Assembly: GCA_963773105.1 (NCBI GenBank)
Contig: CAVZAA010000006.1
Location: 62,001 to 126,000 of the forward strand
Length of the DNA stretch: 64,000 bases
Source: Trebonia sp963773105
GTDB lineage: Bacteria; Actinomycetota; Actinomycetes; Streptosporangiales; Streptosporangiaceae
Direction of reading: 5' to 3'
In this document: positions 53,898 through 61,953 of the stretch, piece after piece
Position numbering within the stretch: position 1 is the first letter of the stretch
Layout of the letters: each line of letters opens with the position of its first letter
The notes under the pieces: generated by a model
What the model saw: only the letters and a program-made list of their open reading frames with translations
Told to the model about the DNA's origin: nothing
Database searches by the model: none
Program-made: the position numbers and the translations under genes

Positions 53898-54626
53898 ATG
53901 GGGAACAGAGCCATGGAGGGCCATCAGCCGATGGCGGCGATGAGCCTGTCCGTCGTGCCCGCCAACCAGGTCCCCTGGGAGGACCTGAAGGCCGTCTTCG
54001 GCGACCGCGACAGCGGCCGCTGCAACTGCCAGCGCTTCAAGACCCGGGGCTGGTTCTGGGAGCAGGCGACCGACGATCAGCGGCGGGCACAGCTGCGGGA
54101 CCAGGCCAACTGCGACGACCCGGCCGCCACCTCGACCACCGGCCTGGTCGCGTATCTGCACGCTCCGGGCGACAACGAGGACTACCAGGACCCGGCGGCG
54201 ACGCCGGTCGGCTGGGTGGCGGTCGAGCCGCGCACCGAGTACCCGCGGCTGCTCGGACTGCCGACCGTGTGGAAGGGCCGCCCGGCCGAGGAGAAGGACG
54301 ACGACTCGGTCTGGGCCGTCACCTGCTTCGTGGTCCGCAAGGGGTACCGCAGGCGCGGCATCACCTACGCCCTCGCGGCCGCCGCCGTCGGCTATGCCAA
54401 GGCCAACGGCGCGCGGGCGCTCGAGGGCTACGCGATGCTGACCCAGCCGGGCCGGGAGATCACCTGGGGCGAGCTGCACGTCGGCGCCCGCCAGGTCTTC
54501 GCCGAGGCCGGCTTCGCCGAGGTCTCCCGCCCCAGCGTGCGCCGGGCGGTCATGCGGATCGACTTCGAGGAAGACGACGGCGCGGCCGACGGCAGCACTG
54601 CCGACGGCCGCGCGGACAGCGTCTAG
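53898..54626 (+). CDS. GNAT-family N-acetyltransferase
   Basis: 242 residues from the ATG at 53898, preceded by GAAAGGAG; upstream ATGs at 53883 are less well placed. Acetyl-CoA binding motif A: TCFVVRKGYRRRGITYALAA (about 143-162), followed by AAVGYAKANGARALEGYA. The N-terminal SGRCNCQRFK segment with two Cys is typical of a common actinobacterial GNAT subgroup of unknown substrate. Divergent from the WYL regulator and convergent with the cupin gene, overlapping it by 4 bp. Confidence 0.88.
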   Translation: MGNRAMEGHQPMAAMSLSVVPANQVPWEDLKAVFGDRDSGRCNCQRFKTRGWFWEQATDDQRRAQLRDQANCDDPAATSTTGLVAYLHAPGDNEDYQDPAATPVGWVAVEPRTEYPRLLGLPTVWKGRPAEEKDDDSVWAVTCFVVRKGYRRRGITYALAAAAVGYAKANGARALEGYAMLTQPGREITWGELHVGARQVFAEAGFAEVSRPSVRRAVMRIDFEEDDGAADGSTADGRADSV

Positions 54627-55006
54627 AACAGCACGTAGACCTTGCGCACGGTCTCGTGCAGGTCCCAGGTGCCGCGCCAGCCACGGGGGAACATCGCGCT
54701 GTCGCCGGCTCCGAACGTCTGGGGCTTCCCGCCGTCCGGCGTCACCGTCAGCGAGCCCGACAGCAGATAGATGAACTCGTTCTCCTCCTGCACCCAGTAC
54801 GACGGCCCCGCGGTGCACTGCCAGATCCCGGTCTCCTGACCGCTGCCCTCCGGCCCGGTCCACATGGTGAGCCCGTGCACCTGCATTGGGGTGTCCGCCG
54901 CGGTCGCCTCCTCCAGCAGCCCCCAGTCCTCGAGCTCGGCGGTCGCCGCGGCGGTGAGCACGGTGGTGTCGACGAAGGGAACCTCGGTTGCCGAGCTCAT
55001 GATCAC
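54623..55006 (-). CDS. Cupin-domain protein (DUF861-like)
   Basis: 127 residues from the ATG at 55006, overlapping the oxidase stop in ATGA. Small beta-barrel: GIWQCTAGPSYWVQEENEFI, YLLSGSLTVTPDGGKPQTFG, AGDSAMFPRGWRGTWDLHET. The pattern E-N-E-F...W-R-G-T-W is that of DUF861/ureidoglycolate-type cupins, which are often fused or coupled to amine-catabolic genes. Metal ligands are incomplete. It follows the DAO-family oxidase in the operon under the 56241 operator. Confidence 0.87.
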   Translation of the reverse strand: MIMSSATEVPFVDTTVLTAAATAELEDWGLLEEATAADTPMQVHGLTMWTGPEGSGQETGIWQCTAGPSYWVQEENEFIYLLSGSLTVTPDGGKPQTFGAGDSAMFPRGWRGTWDLHETVRKVYVLF

Positions 55007-56216
55007 GACGCTTTCTCGGGGAAGGCCAATTGTTCTGGGAAGGGAAGTGCGATTGGATCGGCCGCAAGCCTACTGCGGCCGGAGGCGTCGAACCGGTCGA
55101 GGCCGAGCATGGACACATCCTCGACCACCGTCGACGGTATACCGAGGGCGACGTCCGCCGCGCACCGCGCGACGGCCGGCCCCGCATCATGCCGGCTCCG
55201 CCCGCCGAGGCCACCACCACCCGGTCGAGCCCGGGGGCGGGGCCGATGATCGGCAGGTGGTCGGGGGTGAAGTCGATCGTCGCCGCCCACGCCCGCCGTA
55301 CGCCCAGCCCGGCCGTGAGCGGCACTAGCGCGGCCAGCTTCGACCGCATCAGGGCGAGGTAGTCGAAGTCGAGGACGCGGTTCTCGCCTGGTGGCTCGTC
55401 GGGATCGCTCATCCCGAACAGCAGGCCGCCCTCCTCCGGCCGCCAGTAGAGCCCCGACGGGACGTCGAACGCCATCGGCCTGTCGGCGAAGGCCGGGTGC
55501 TCCTCGGTCACCGCCACCGTGTGCCGAACCCCGCCCGCCGGGATCGAGATCCCCGCAAGCGCGCCTACCGCCGCCAGCTGCGGTCCGCCCGCCAGCACCA
55601 CCCGCCCGGCCGAGACCGTCCCGCGCGACGTGCGGACCTCGTGACCGCCGGCGGCGCCAGAGGCGCCGGGCACGAGCCCGGTGAACCGGGTCCGCTCGGC
55701 CACGGCGACGCCGCTGGCCGCTAGCGCCGCCGTGTAGGCGGCGACGTTCCGCGGCGGGGTGATGTACCCGTCCTCGTTGCAGTAGGTCGCGCCGAGGGTG
55801 CAGCCGGGCGTCATGGTCGGGTTGATCGCGTCGACCTCGTCCGACGTCAGCCAGCGGACCGGCAGCCCCTGCGCCCGCTGCATCTCGATCCGCGCGCGGG
55901 CCGCGTCGACCTCGGCCGGGGTGAAGCAGGGCAGCAGGTACCCCTGCTGCACGAACCCGGAGTCGGTGCCAAGCTCGGCCCGCTGCCCGAGGTAGAAGTC
56001 GCGCGACCAGCGGCCCAGGCGCACCGCCTCGGGGGTGCCGCCCTGCACCCGCACGACGCCGGCGGCCCGGCTTGACGCGCCCTGCCCGAGCACGCCCTTC
56101 TCGATCAGTACGACGTTTTTCAGGCCTGCGCGACGGAGGAAGTACGCGCACCAGGCGCCCACGGTCCCGCCGCCGACCACAACTGCGTCAGCGGTTTTTG
56201 GCAGCTCACTAGTCAT
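55003..56216 (-). CDS. DAO-family FAD oxidoreductase (sarcosine/dimethylglycine oxidase-like), one frameshift
   Basis: FAD-binding start TADAVVVGGGTVGAWCAYFL, then LGQGASSRAAGVVRVQGGTP. Mid-region VNAAYTAAL-type features: INPTMTPGCTLGATYCNEDG, YITPPRNVAAYTAALAASGV, and GVRHTVAVTEEHPAF. Near the end, VVVASAGGAGMM is followed by a frame shift at about 55178-55190; the other frame gives GPAVARCAADVALGIPSTVV and a sensible end FPEQLAFPEKAS, about 405 residues. A single missing G would explain it. The family oxidatively demethylates N-methylated glycines and other secondary or tertiary amines. Start ATG 56216 (a GTG at 56222 is possible). Operator 56241 overlaps its promoter. Confidence 0.85.
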
Positions 56217-56240
56217 CGGCACGCTTCGATGCTAGACATA

Positions 56241-56256
56241 GACTGAACGTTCAGTC
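56241..56256. promoter_or_regulatory. TetR-type operator between the oxidase and acyl-CoA dehydrogenase genes
   Basis: GACTGAACGTTCAGTC is a perfect 16-bp palindrome. On the minus strand it overlaps TTGACT and lies 5' of TAGCAT, a plausible promoter for the oxidase gene. It also lies 28 bp before the dehydrogenase ATG on the plus strand, so one dimer could control both. Confidence 0.9.
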
Positions 56257-56283
56257 AATGACCCAGTGATCGAGGTGCCACCG

Positions 56284-57525
56284 ATGTACGGCCTGTCCGC
56301 AGCGGATGAGGACATCCGAGCCCGCGCCCGCGTTTTCGCCGACGAGCTGATTCCGCTGGAGGTCCAGGCGGAGCTGGACGGCGGCCTCCCCGACGACGTG
56401 ACCGCCGCGCACAAGAAGCGCGCGATCGAGCTCGGCCTGTTCGCCACCAACATGCCCGCCGCCCTCGGCGGGGTCGGCGCGACCGCCCTCCAGCAGGTCC
56501 TCGTCCAGGAGCAGGTCGGCCGGGTCACCAACGCGCTCGGCTGGGTCGCCGCCACCCCGCCGTCCTGGCTCCCGCCGGTCGCGACCGACGACCAGATTGA
56601 GCGCTACCTCAAGCCGACCGTCCGGGGCGAGCGGGAGGAGTGCTACGCGATCACCGAGGCGTCGGCCGGCTCCGACGTCGACGCCATCGAGGCCACCGCC
56701 TACCGCGACGGCGACGAGTGGGTCCTGAACGGGGTCAAGTGGCACGTCACCAGCTACAACTCGGCCGACTACTGTTTCTTCCAAGCCAAAAAGATCAACC
56801 CCGATTTTCCCGAACGGTCGCGGGGTGGCTCCCTGTCGCCCGCCGCGCCCGCCACCGGGCCGGCCACCACCGCGGCCGACGCCCCGGCCGAGCACCTGCT
56901 GTTCCTGGTCGACCTGCCGAGCCCCGGCGTCAGCGTCGTCCGCACCCCCGCCTACACCCACACGATCAGCCACCACCACCCGATCGTCGAGTTCACCGAC
57001 GTCCGCGTCCCGGCCGCCAACCTGGTCGGCGACGAGGGCGGCGGCATGCTCTACTCCCGCGAGTGGTTCCGCTTCGAGCGGCTGATGGTCGCCGCTCGCT
57101 GCACCGGCGCGGCGTCGCGGTTGGTGGCCGAGATGACCGAGTTCGCCAACGCGCGGGTCGCCGGCGGCGTCCCGATCGCCGCCCACGGGCTGGTCGCGGG
57201 CATGCTCGCGGACAGCGTGACCGAGCTGTTCGCCGCCCGCTCGATGCTGTACGAGACCGCGCGCGGCATCGACCGCGATCCGTCCGACACGAAGACCGCG
57301 CACGCCCAGTGCTCGATGATCAAGCTCTACTGCTCGGAGATGGCGGGCCGGGTGGCCGACCGCGCCGTCCAGGTCTTCGGCGGCCGAGGCTACATGCGCG
57401 AGAACGTGGCCGAGCGCTTCTTCCGCGAGCTGCGGGTCGAGCGCATCTGGGAGGGGACGAGCGAGATCCAGCGCATGATTATCGCGGGCCAGCTAACCAA
57501 ACGCGGCCCCGCCGCGCTTGTCTAA
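56284..57525 (+). CDS. Acyl-CoA dehydrogenase
   Basis: 413 residues from the ATG at 56284 with GAGGTG upstream; a GTG at 56266 is possible. FAD/substrate motifs: YAITEASAGSDVDAIEATAY, GDEWVLNGVKWHVTSYNSAD, and the C-terminal QVFGGRGYMRENVAERFFRE, ERIWEGTSEIQRMIIAGQL. The Glu before G-T-S is the usual catalytic-base position in this branch. A 27-residue Ser/Ala/Pro-rich insert (about 178-204) interrupts the beta domain and is unusual. It shares the 56241 operator with the divergent oxidase. Likely oxidises the CoA thioester made by the synthetase at 50075. Confidence 0.92.
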   Translation: MYGLSAADEDIRARARVFADELIPLEVQAELDGGLPDDVTAAHKKRAIELGLFATNMPAALGGVGATALQQVLVQEQVGRVTNALGWVAATPPSWLPPVATDDQIERYLKPTVRGEREECYAITEASAGSDVDAIEATAYRDGDEWVLNGVKWHVTSYNSADYCFFQAKKINPDFPERSRGGSLSPAAPATGPATTAADAPAEHLLFLVDLPSPGVSVVRTPAYTHTISHHHPIVEFTDVRVPAANLVGDEGGGMLYSREWFRFERLMVAARCTGAASRLVAEMTEFANARVAGGVPIAAHGLVAGMLADSVTELFAARSMLYETARGIDRDPSDTKTAHAQCSMIKLYCSEMAGRVADRAVQVFGGRGYMRENVAERFFRELRVERIWEGTSEIQRMIIAGQLTKRGPAALV

Positions 57526-57644
57526 CCCGGCGCCGCTTGTCTACCCCGGCGCCCCGGACCAGGCGGAGTAACAGAGCGGTGAGGTGAAGCGCTGTCGGAT
57601 CGAAGCCCGTGCGGCTGGGCACGGGGAGATTCGGGAGGAAGATC

Positions 57645-58652
57645 ATGCGCGTATCACTCACCCGGGCAATCGCGGGCGCGGCGGTGGCAGCGACTGCGCT
57701 GCTGTCGGTGGCGGGAGCCGCCAGCGCCGCCACGCACTCGTCGGCCAAGACCCCCACTACCTTGTCGATCAGCGAATCCAAGACCACGATCAACCCGGGC
57801 CAGCCGGACCGCATCAGCGGCGCCCTGCTGACCGGGACCAAGCCCGTCGCCGGGAAGGTCGTCTACCTGTACGACTACAGCACCTCGGCCAAGAAGTGGG
57901 TGTCGGTGGCGGGCGAGTACACCAGCTCGGCCGGCCGGGTCGCGTTCATCGTTACTCCCAAGCGCACCACCAACTATGAGCTGGTCTTCCATGGCACCTC
58001 CACGCTGGCCGCGTCGCACAGCGGCGGCGCCACCGTCCTGGTCGTCCGCGAGTCGACCACGCTGTCGGCTGACGAGGCGGCGGCCGTCATCCAGCCCGGC
58101 CAGCCGGACGTCATCAGCGGCGTTCTGCTGAGCGGGACGACGCCGGTCGGCAACGAGACCATCCGCCTTTACCGCTACAGCACCAGCGCGCACAAGTGGT
58201 ACCTGAAGGGCGCCGCCGTCACCGGCTCCGCGGGCACCGTGGCGTTCACCGTCACCCCCGGCTCCACCGCCTACTTCCAGCTCGTCTTCGACGGCACCTC
58301 CACCCACGGCCCGTCGCACAGCGGCGTCGTCACCGTCGTCGTCACCAAGCTGCCAACCACGCTGTCGATCCAGGAGGCGACCACCGCCATCGTGTCCGGA
58401 CACTCGGACGTCATCAGCGGCCAGCTGCTGACCGGTCCGACCCCGGTCGCCCAGCAGGACGTCTCCCTCTACCGCTACAACAGCTCGGACAAGAAGTGGC
58501 TGCCCGTGCAGGTCGCCGCCACCGGCTCGGACGGCAAGGTCGCGTTCACCGTCGAGCCGCATTCCACCGCCGACTACGAGCTGCAGTTCCACGGCACCGC
58601 CACCCTGTACTCGTCCGACAGCGGCACCGCCGTGGTCACGGTCGTCAACTAG
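57645..58652 (+). CDS. Secreted protein made of three Ig-like repeats
   Basis: 335 residues from the ATG at 57645 with GGGAGGAAG. Signal peptide RVSLTRAIAGAAVAATALLS with an ASA cleavage site near residue 29. Three repeats of about 98 residues follow, each with PTTLSI/STTLSA, then GQPDxISGxLLxG, VYLYDYSTSAKKW-type, GxVAFxVTP and xYELVFHGTSTL elements. This is the pattern of bacterial Ig-like surface or adhesion repeats. No sortase signal or membrane anchor is seen, so it is probably released. A strong terminator follows 22 bp after the stop. Confidence 0.85.
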   Translation: MRVSLTRAIAGAAVAATALLSVAGAASAATHSSAKTPTTLSISESKTTINPGQPDRISGALLTGTKPVAGKVVYLYDYSTSAKKWVSVAGEYTSSAGRVAFIVTPKRTTNYELVFHGTSTLAASHSGGATVLVVRESTTLSADEAAAVIQPGQPDVISGVLLSGTTPVGNETIRLYRYSTSAHKWYLKGAAVTGSAGTVAFTVTPGSTAYFQLVFDGTSTHGPSHSGVVTVVVTKLPTTLSIQEATTAIVSGHSDVISGQLLTGPTPVAQQDVSLYRYNSSDKKWLPVQVAATGSDGKVAFTVEPHSTADYELQFHGTATLYSSDSGTAVVTVVN

Positions 58653-58673
58653 CACGAGCAGGCAGCGCCGACC

Positions 58674-58711
58674 GGCGCCCCTCGCGGATCGGCTGATCCG
58701 CGAGGGGCGCC
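58674..58711. terminator. Strong intrinsic-terminator-type hairpin
   Basis: Perfect 17-bp stem (GGCGCCCCTCGCGGATC) with a GGCT loop after the Ig-like protein gene. No T tract follows, as is usual in GC-rich actinomycetes. Confidence 0.85.
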
Positions 58712-58751
58712 GCGGCGTTTCCGCGCCGGGCGCGTCCCCCTCCCCAAGCGC

Positions 58752-58781
58752 TTGACATGAAACCAAATGGTTTCCTATTGT
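58752..58781 (+). promoter_or_regulatory. Promoter with ArsR-type operator for the ArsR-SRPBCC gene
   Basis: TTGACA (58752-58757), 18 bp, TATTGT (58776-58781). Between them lies the inverted repeat GAAACCA-AA-TGGTTTC (58759-58774), well placed for autorepression. The GTG start at 58788 lies six bases after the -10 box, so the mRNA is probably leaderless. Confidence 0.8.
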
Positions 58782-58787
58782 GAGGGT

Positions 58788-59549
58788 GTGGAGCTGGTGT
58801 TCAAGGCGCTGGCCGACCCGACCAGGCGGGAGCTGCTTGACGAGCTGTTCCGCCGCGACGGCCAGACGCTCGGCGCGCTGGCCAGCCGCTTCGACATGAC
58901 GCGGGTGGCGGTGGCCAAGCACCTGCGCCTGCTCGAGGAGGCCGGCCTAGTGGTCAGCCGTCGCCGTGGCCGGGAGAAGCTGCATTACCTCAACCCGGTC
59001 CCGATCCGGCTGGTGCACGACCGCTGGGTGACCAAGTACACCGAGGGCTGGGCGGCCGGCCTGGCCGACCTCAAACGCGACCTGGAGGCGACCGTGGAGA
59101 AGGTGTTCGAGATCTACATCCGCACCACGCCGGAGCGGCTCTGGCAGGCGATCACCGATCCGGACGCCAGGGCGCGCTATCAGTTCGGCGCGCGGATCGA
59201 GTCGACCTGGGCCCCGGGATCTTCCTACCAGGTGGGGCACCAGGGCGCGGGCCGGACGCTGATCGAGGGCGACAACCTCGAGGTCGACCCGCCCCGCCGG
59301 CTGGTGCAGTCGTACCGGGCGGTCTGGGACGACGCGATCGCGGCGGCCGGAACCAGCCGGGTGACCTGGGAAATCGAGCCCGTCGGGGACTCCTGCCGAC
59401 TCACCGTCACCCACGACCAGCTTCCGGAGAACGCCGACTCGCACCTGTACGGCGGGTGGCCGATGATCCTGTCCGGCCTGAAGACCTGGCTCGAGACCGG
59501 CCAGGAGCTCACGACCCCCGGCTCGCTCATGTACCGAAACCCACGCTGA
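58788..59549 (+). CDS. ArsR-family HTH fused to an SRPBCC (AHSA1-like) domain
   Basis: 253 residues from the GTG at 58788. Residues 1-85 are the winged helix: FKALADPTRRELLDELFRRD, LGALASRFDMTRVAVAKHLR, EEAGLVVSRRRGREKLHYLN. Residues about 105-245 are the SRPBCC fold: FEIYIRTTPERLWQAITDPD, YQVGHQGAGRTLIEGDNLEV, SCRLTVTHDQLPENADSHLY, GGWPMILSGLKTWLETG. In this common actinobacterial fusion the ligand pocket probably tunes DNA binding. It is followed at 23 bp by a VOC protein in the same operon. Confidence 0.92.
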   Translation: MELVFKALADPTRRELLDELFRRDGQTLGALASRFDMTRVAVAKHLRLLEEAGLVVSRRRGREKLHYLNPVPIRLVHDRWVTKYTEGWAAGLADLKRDLEATVEKVFEIYIRTTPERLWQAITDPDARARYQFGARIESTWAPGSSYQVGHQGAGRTLIEGDNLEVDPPRRLVQSYRAVWDDAIAAAGTSRVTWEIEPVGDSCRLTVTHDQLPENADSHLYGGWPMILSGLKTWLETGQELTTPGSLMYRNPR

Positions 59550-59572
59550 CGAAGACTGAGAAGGAGAACCCG

Positions 59573-59953
59573 ATGACCGCGACCGCCACCCACATCACCG
59601 GCATCCGCACGGTCAGCATCCCGGTCGACGACCAGGATGCCGCCCTGCGCTTCTACCGCGACAGCCTCGGCTTCAGCGTGCTGCGCGACAACCCGACCCC
59701 CAACGGCGGCCGGTGGATCGAACTCGCGCCGGGCGGCGACAACGCCATCGTCACCCTCGAGCCCGCGGCGCCGGGGGTGACCCGCGGCGCCATCGGCATC
59801 CGCTTCACCGCCGACGACGCCGAAGCCGCCCGGGCCGCGCTGGTGGCGGCCGGCGTCGACGCCGACGAGATCCTGCGCTGGCCGGGCGTGCCCGCGATGT
59901 TCGCCTTCCGCGATCCCGACGGCAACGCGTTCTCGATCACGGAAACCGCCTGA
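59573..59953 (+). CDS. VOC-family (glyoxalase/bleomycin-resistance fold) protein
   Basis: 126 residues from the ATG at 59573, preceded by GAGAAGGAG. One full VOC unit with two beta-alpha-beta-beta-beta modules: VSIPVDDQDAALRFYRDSLG, WIELAPGGDNAIVTLEP, and the C-terminal AMFAFRDPDGNAFSITETA. The final Glu (ITETA) is a likely metal ligand. These small proteins bind or detoxify compounds; the ligand is unknown. Co-transcribed with the ArsR-SRPBCC regulator, so probably induced by its ligand. Confidence 0.9.
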   Translation: MTATATHITGIRTVSIPVDDQDAALRFYRDSLGFSVLRDNPTPNGGRWIELAPGGDNAIVTLEPAAPGVTRGAIGIRFTADDAEAARAALVAAGVDADEILRWPGVPAMFAFRDPDGNAFSITETA

Positions 59954-60069
59954 CTGCACAGATCAGGCGAAACCCCGAGGCCGTGCTACGCCGGCGGCCA
60001 AACCCGCGCCTGACCTCTGGTCCCTGCCGCACACGTCACCCGATTCCCGCCCAAGACCGCCTCGACTCT

Positions 60070-60182
60070 GTCGCCTACGCCACCGACCCCAAACCCCACC
60101 TGTCGCCTACGTCAGCGACACCATAAGGCGATGTCGATGGCGTAGCTGACCGAATGGGAATCCTGTCGATGGCGTAGCCGAC
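60070..60182. repeat. Cluster of four 18-bp repeats in a convergent gene gap
   Basis: GTCGATGGCGTAGCTGAC (60133-60150) and GTCGATGGCGTAGCCGAC (60165-60182) face inverted relatives at 60070-60087 and 60102-60119. The pairs can form hairpins. Two further copies form the hairpin at 35536-35584. The whole 59954-60301 gap has no gene, only these repeats and the palindromic element. Confidence 0.75.
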
Positions 60183-60207
60183 AGACCGCCCTGCCTGACG
60201 CGCCGAA

Positions 60208-60259
60208 ATTATTGTGCGACAAAGCGTTCGGAAAACGTACTGAAACGTCGCACAATAAT
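60208..60259. repeat. Dispersed palindromic element (REP-like), copy 2
   Basis: Perfect arms ATTATTGTGCGAC (60208-60220) and GTCGCACAATAAT (60247-60259) with a 26-nt spacer containing CGGAAAACGTACTGAAAC. Partner of 21889-21942. It lies just downstream of the 18-bp repeat cluster and before the end of the Rieske gene. Confidence 0.85.
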
Positions 60260-60301
60260 CGCGGCGAATCTTCGGGCCCGCAAATCGCGCACCGGAATGG
60301 C

Positions 60302-61525
60302 TCAGACAGTAAGTCCCGTCTCTGCCGTCCGCTCGGTCACTCGCATTCCCTGATAACCGCGCGCGACCGTGGTGACGAACGAGTAGATCGCATCCTCCTC
60401 GTGGGCGAGTGGGCCGGGCGAGGCGAACGGCGATGACAAGCCGCGCTGGACCCCCTCGCAGGCCGCCCAGTCCTGGCGGTTGGTCAGGTCCCAGAAGTCC
60501 ACCGCGTAGGCCGGGTCGAACGACGGGTCCGCGACCGCCTCCGGCGAGAACGCCCACGAGCAGTCGATCCGCGTCCGGTCCGCCGCCACCGGGGTGAGGA
60601 TGTGCGTCATGACATAGTCCGGGTGCAGGCTCAGCAGCACGTTGGGGAAGATCCCGACGTAGGCCACCGTGCGCAACTCCGTCGCCGACAGCCCGCGCAG
60701 CGGCACCCCGCCGCTGTGACCGTCGAGCGACATCGTCGCCGCGTCGTCCCGCAGCGACATCCAGCCGCCGATCCAGGACCCGCTCGCCGGGTAGTTCTCC
60801 CCGCTGTGCGGTGGCGACACGCTGCACAGCTCGGGATGGATCGTCGGGCAATGGTAGCACTCGTGGTAGTTCTCGGTGAGAACCTTCCAGTTCACCGCGG
60901 CGTCGTAGGAATGGGAGGCCGCCACCACCAGCCGCTCCGGCTCGTACGGGGCGACGATCGCGTCGAGCCCGGCCAGCGGCAGCGGTCCCGCCGCCCCGCC
61001 CGACCCGTCGACGAACACCAGCCCGTGCCACTCCAAGGTCGGCAGCGACACCAGCGGCCACGCGGCGGCGTCGAAGCCGGGGACCTCCCGGTAGCCGGGT
61101 GCGCCGCGAAGCTGGCCCGAGAGCGAGTACGTCCACGAGTGATACGGGCAGACGATGGCCCTGCCCTTGGCAGACGAGCCGCACGGGAGCAGTTCGTGGC
61201 CGCGGTGCCGGCAGGTGTTGGCGAACGCGCGAACCGCGCCGTCGTCCCCGCGGACCAGCAGCGCGCCGCCGTTTCCGGTGTCGACCGCGAGCTGGTCGCC
61301 GACCGCGGGCAGCCGCGACCCGTGGGCCGCGCACGTCCAGCCGCCGCCGAAAAAGTGCCGCCGTTCCCAGTCGAACACCTCGGCCGACGTGTAAGCGGCG
61401 GGCGGCAGCATCCGGCTCTCGCCGAACGGCCGCAGCGCGATCGCGAGCGCGGCCGGATCGACCGGCGCGGGCGGAAAGGCGCGGGAAGACTCGTTCACCG
61501 GGCCGGCAAAATCCTGACTGACCAT
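60302..61525 (-). CDS. Rieske-type ring-hydroxylating oxygenase, GbcA-like
   Basis: 407 residues. N-terminal Rieske [2Fe-2S] domain: NTCRHRGHELLPCGSS with ...VCPYHSWTYSLSGQ, giving the C-x-H / C-x2-H ligands. Catalytic domain with the mononuclear-iron motif ENYHECYHCPTIHPELC. The pattern SVSPPHSGENYPASGSWIGG, with TMSLDG and GIFPNVLLSLHPDYVMTHIL, is that of glycine-betaine/stachydrine-type N-demethylating oxygenases rather than aromatic dioxygenases. A matching ferredoxin reductase is not in the window. The TetR-type site 61516-61531 overlaps the ATG at 61525, so the transcript may be leaderless or the true start a little later. Confidence 0.87.
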   Translation of the reverse strand: MVSQDFAGPVNESSRAFPPAPVDPAALAIALRPFGESRMLPPAAYTSAEVFDWERRHFFGGGWTCAAHGSRLPAVGDQLAVDTGNGGALLVRGDDGAVRAFANTCRHRGHELLPCGSSAKGRAIVCPYHSWTYSLSGQLRGAPGYREVPGFDAAAWPLVSLPTLEWHGLVFVDGSGGAAGPLPLAGLDAIVAPYEPERLVVAASHSYDAAVNWKVLTENYHECYHCPTIHPELCSVSPPHSGENYPASGSWIGGWMSLRDDAATMSLDGHSGGVPLRGLSATELRTVAYVGIFPNVLLSLHPDYVMTHILTPVAADRTRIDCSWAFSPEAVADPSFDPAYAVDFWDLTNRQDWAACEGVQRGLSSPFASPGPLAHEEDAIYSFVTTVARGYQGMRVTERTAETGLTV

Positions 61526-61531
61526 ACAGTC
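61516..61531. promoter_or_regulatory. Degenerate TetR-type operator at the Rieske gene start
   Basis: GACTGACCATACAGTC matches GACTGAACATTCAGTC at 14 of 16 positions and keeps 5-bp arms. It overlaps the annotated start codon. Confidence 0.6.
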
Positions 61532-61593
61532 AAGAATATGGGCCGGTTCAATGAATGTCTATACTAGACGGCCCGTAGCGGCTGGAACCGCAG

Positions 61594-61908
61594 CTAGCGG
61601 AGGCCGGTGCGGCCGTCGGGGCCGGCCAGGATCTCGTCCAGCCAGGCCCGGGCAGCGGTGATCGACTGCGGCCGCAGCCGGAATACCCGCGCCCGGGCGT
61701 CCGCCTCGAGGCGCTCGTCCTCGATGACCAGGGCCTCCAGCAGGACGCGCAGGTGCCTGCTGATGGCCGGCGCCGACATGCCGATCTCCGCCGCGATCTC
61801 GCCCGCCCGCCGCGGCCCGGCGCTGAGCAGCGTCACCACCTGCCGCCGGACCGGGTCGCCGAGTGCCTCGATGACCGTCCCCGCCGTCACTTCCCCATTG
61901 CGCGTCAC
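61594..61908 (-). CDS. ArsR-family transcriptional regulator
   Basis: 104 residues from the GTG at 61908; the ATG at 61932 lies inside the promoter palindrome and is probably not used. Winged helix: VIEALGDPVRRQVVTLLSAG, RRAGEIAAEIGMSAPAISRH, LRVLLEALVIEDERLEADAR. No Cys pair for metal binding is visible, so it is likely one of the non-metal ArsR regulators (SdpR/HTH_20 type). Ends AWLDEILAGPDGRTGLR. No target gene lies directly downstream; the Rieske gene starts 69 bp beyond its stop on the same strand. Confidence 0.9.
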   Translation of the reverse strand: MTRNGEVTAGTVIEALGDPVRRQVVTLLSAGPRRAGEIAAEIGMSAPAISRHLRVLLEALVIEDERLEADARARVFRLRPQSITAARAWLDEILAGPDGRTGLR

Positions 61909-61913
61909 GTGTC

Positions 61914-61946
61914 CAATAGTTAACAAGTTCATTAACTATTGTCAAA
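61914..61946 (-). promoter_or_regulatory. Promoter and palindromic operator of the ArsR gene
   Basis: CAATAGTTAA (61914-61923) and TTAACTATTG (61932-61941) form a perfect 10-bp inverted repeat with an 8-nt spacer. On the minus strand TTGACA (61946-61941) and TAACTA are 17 bp apart, with the GTG start eight bases after the -10 box: a leaderless, autoregulated promoter. Confidence 0.82.
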
Positions 61947-61953
61947 GCGCAAA

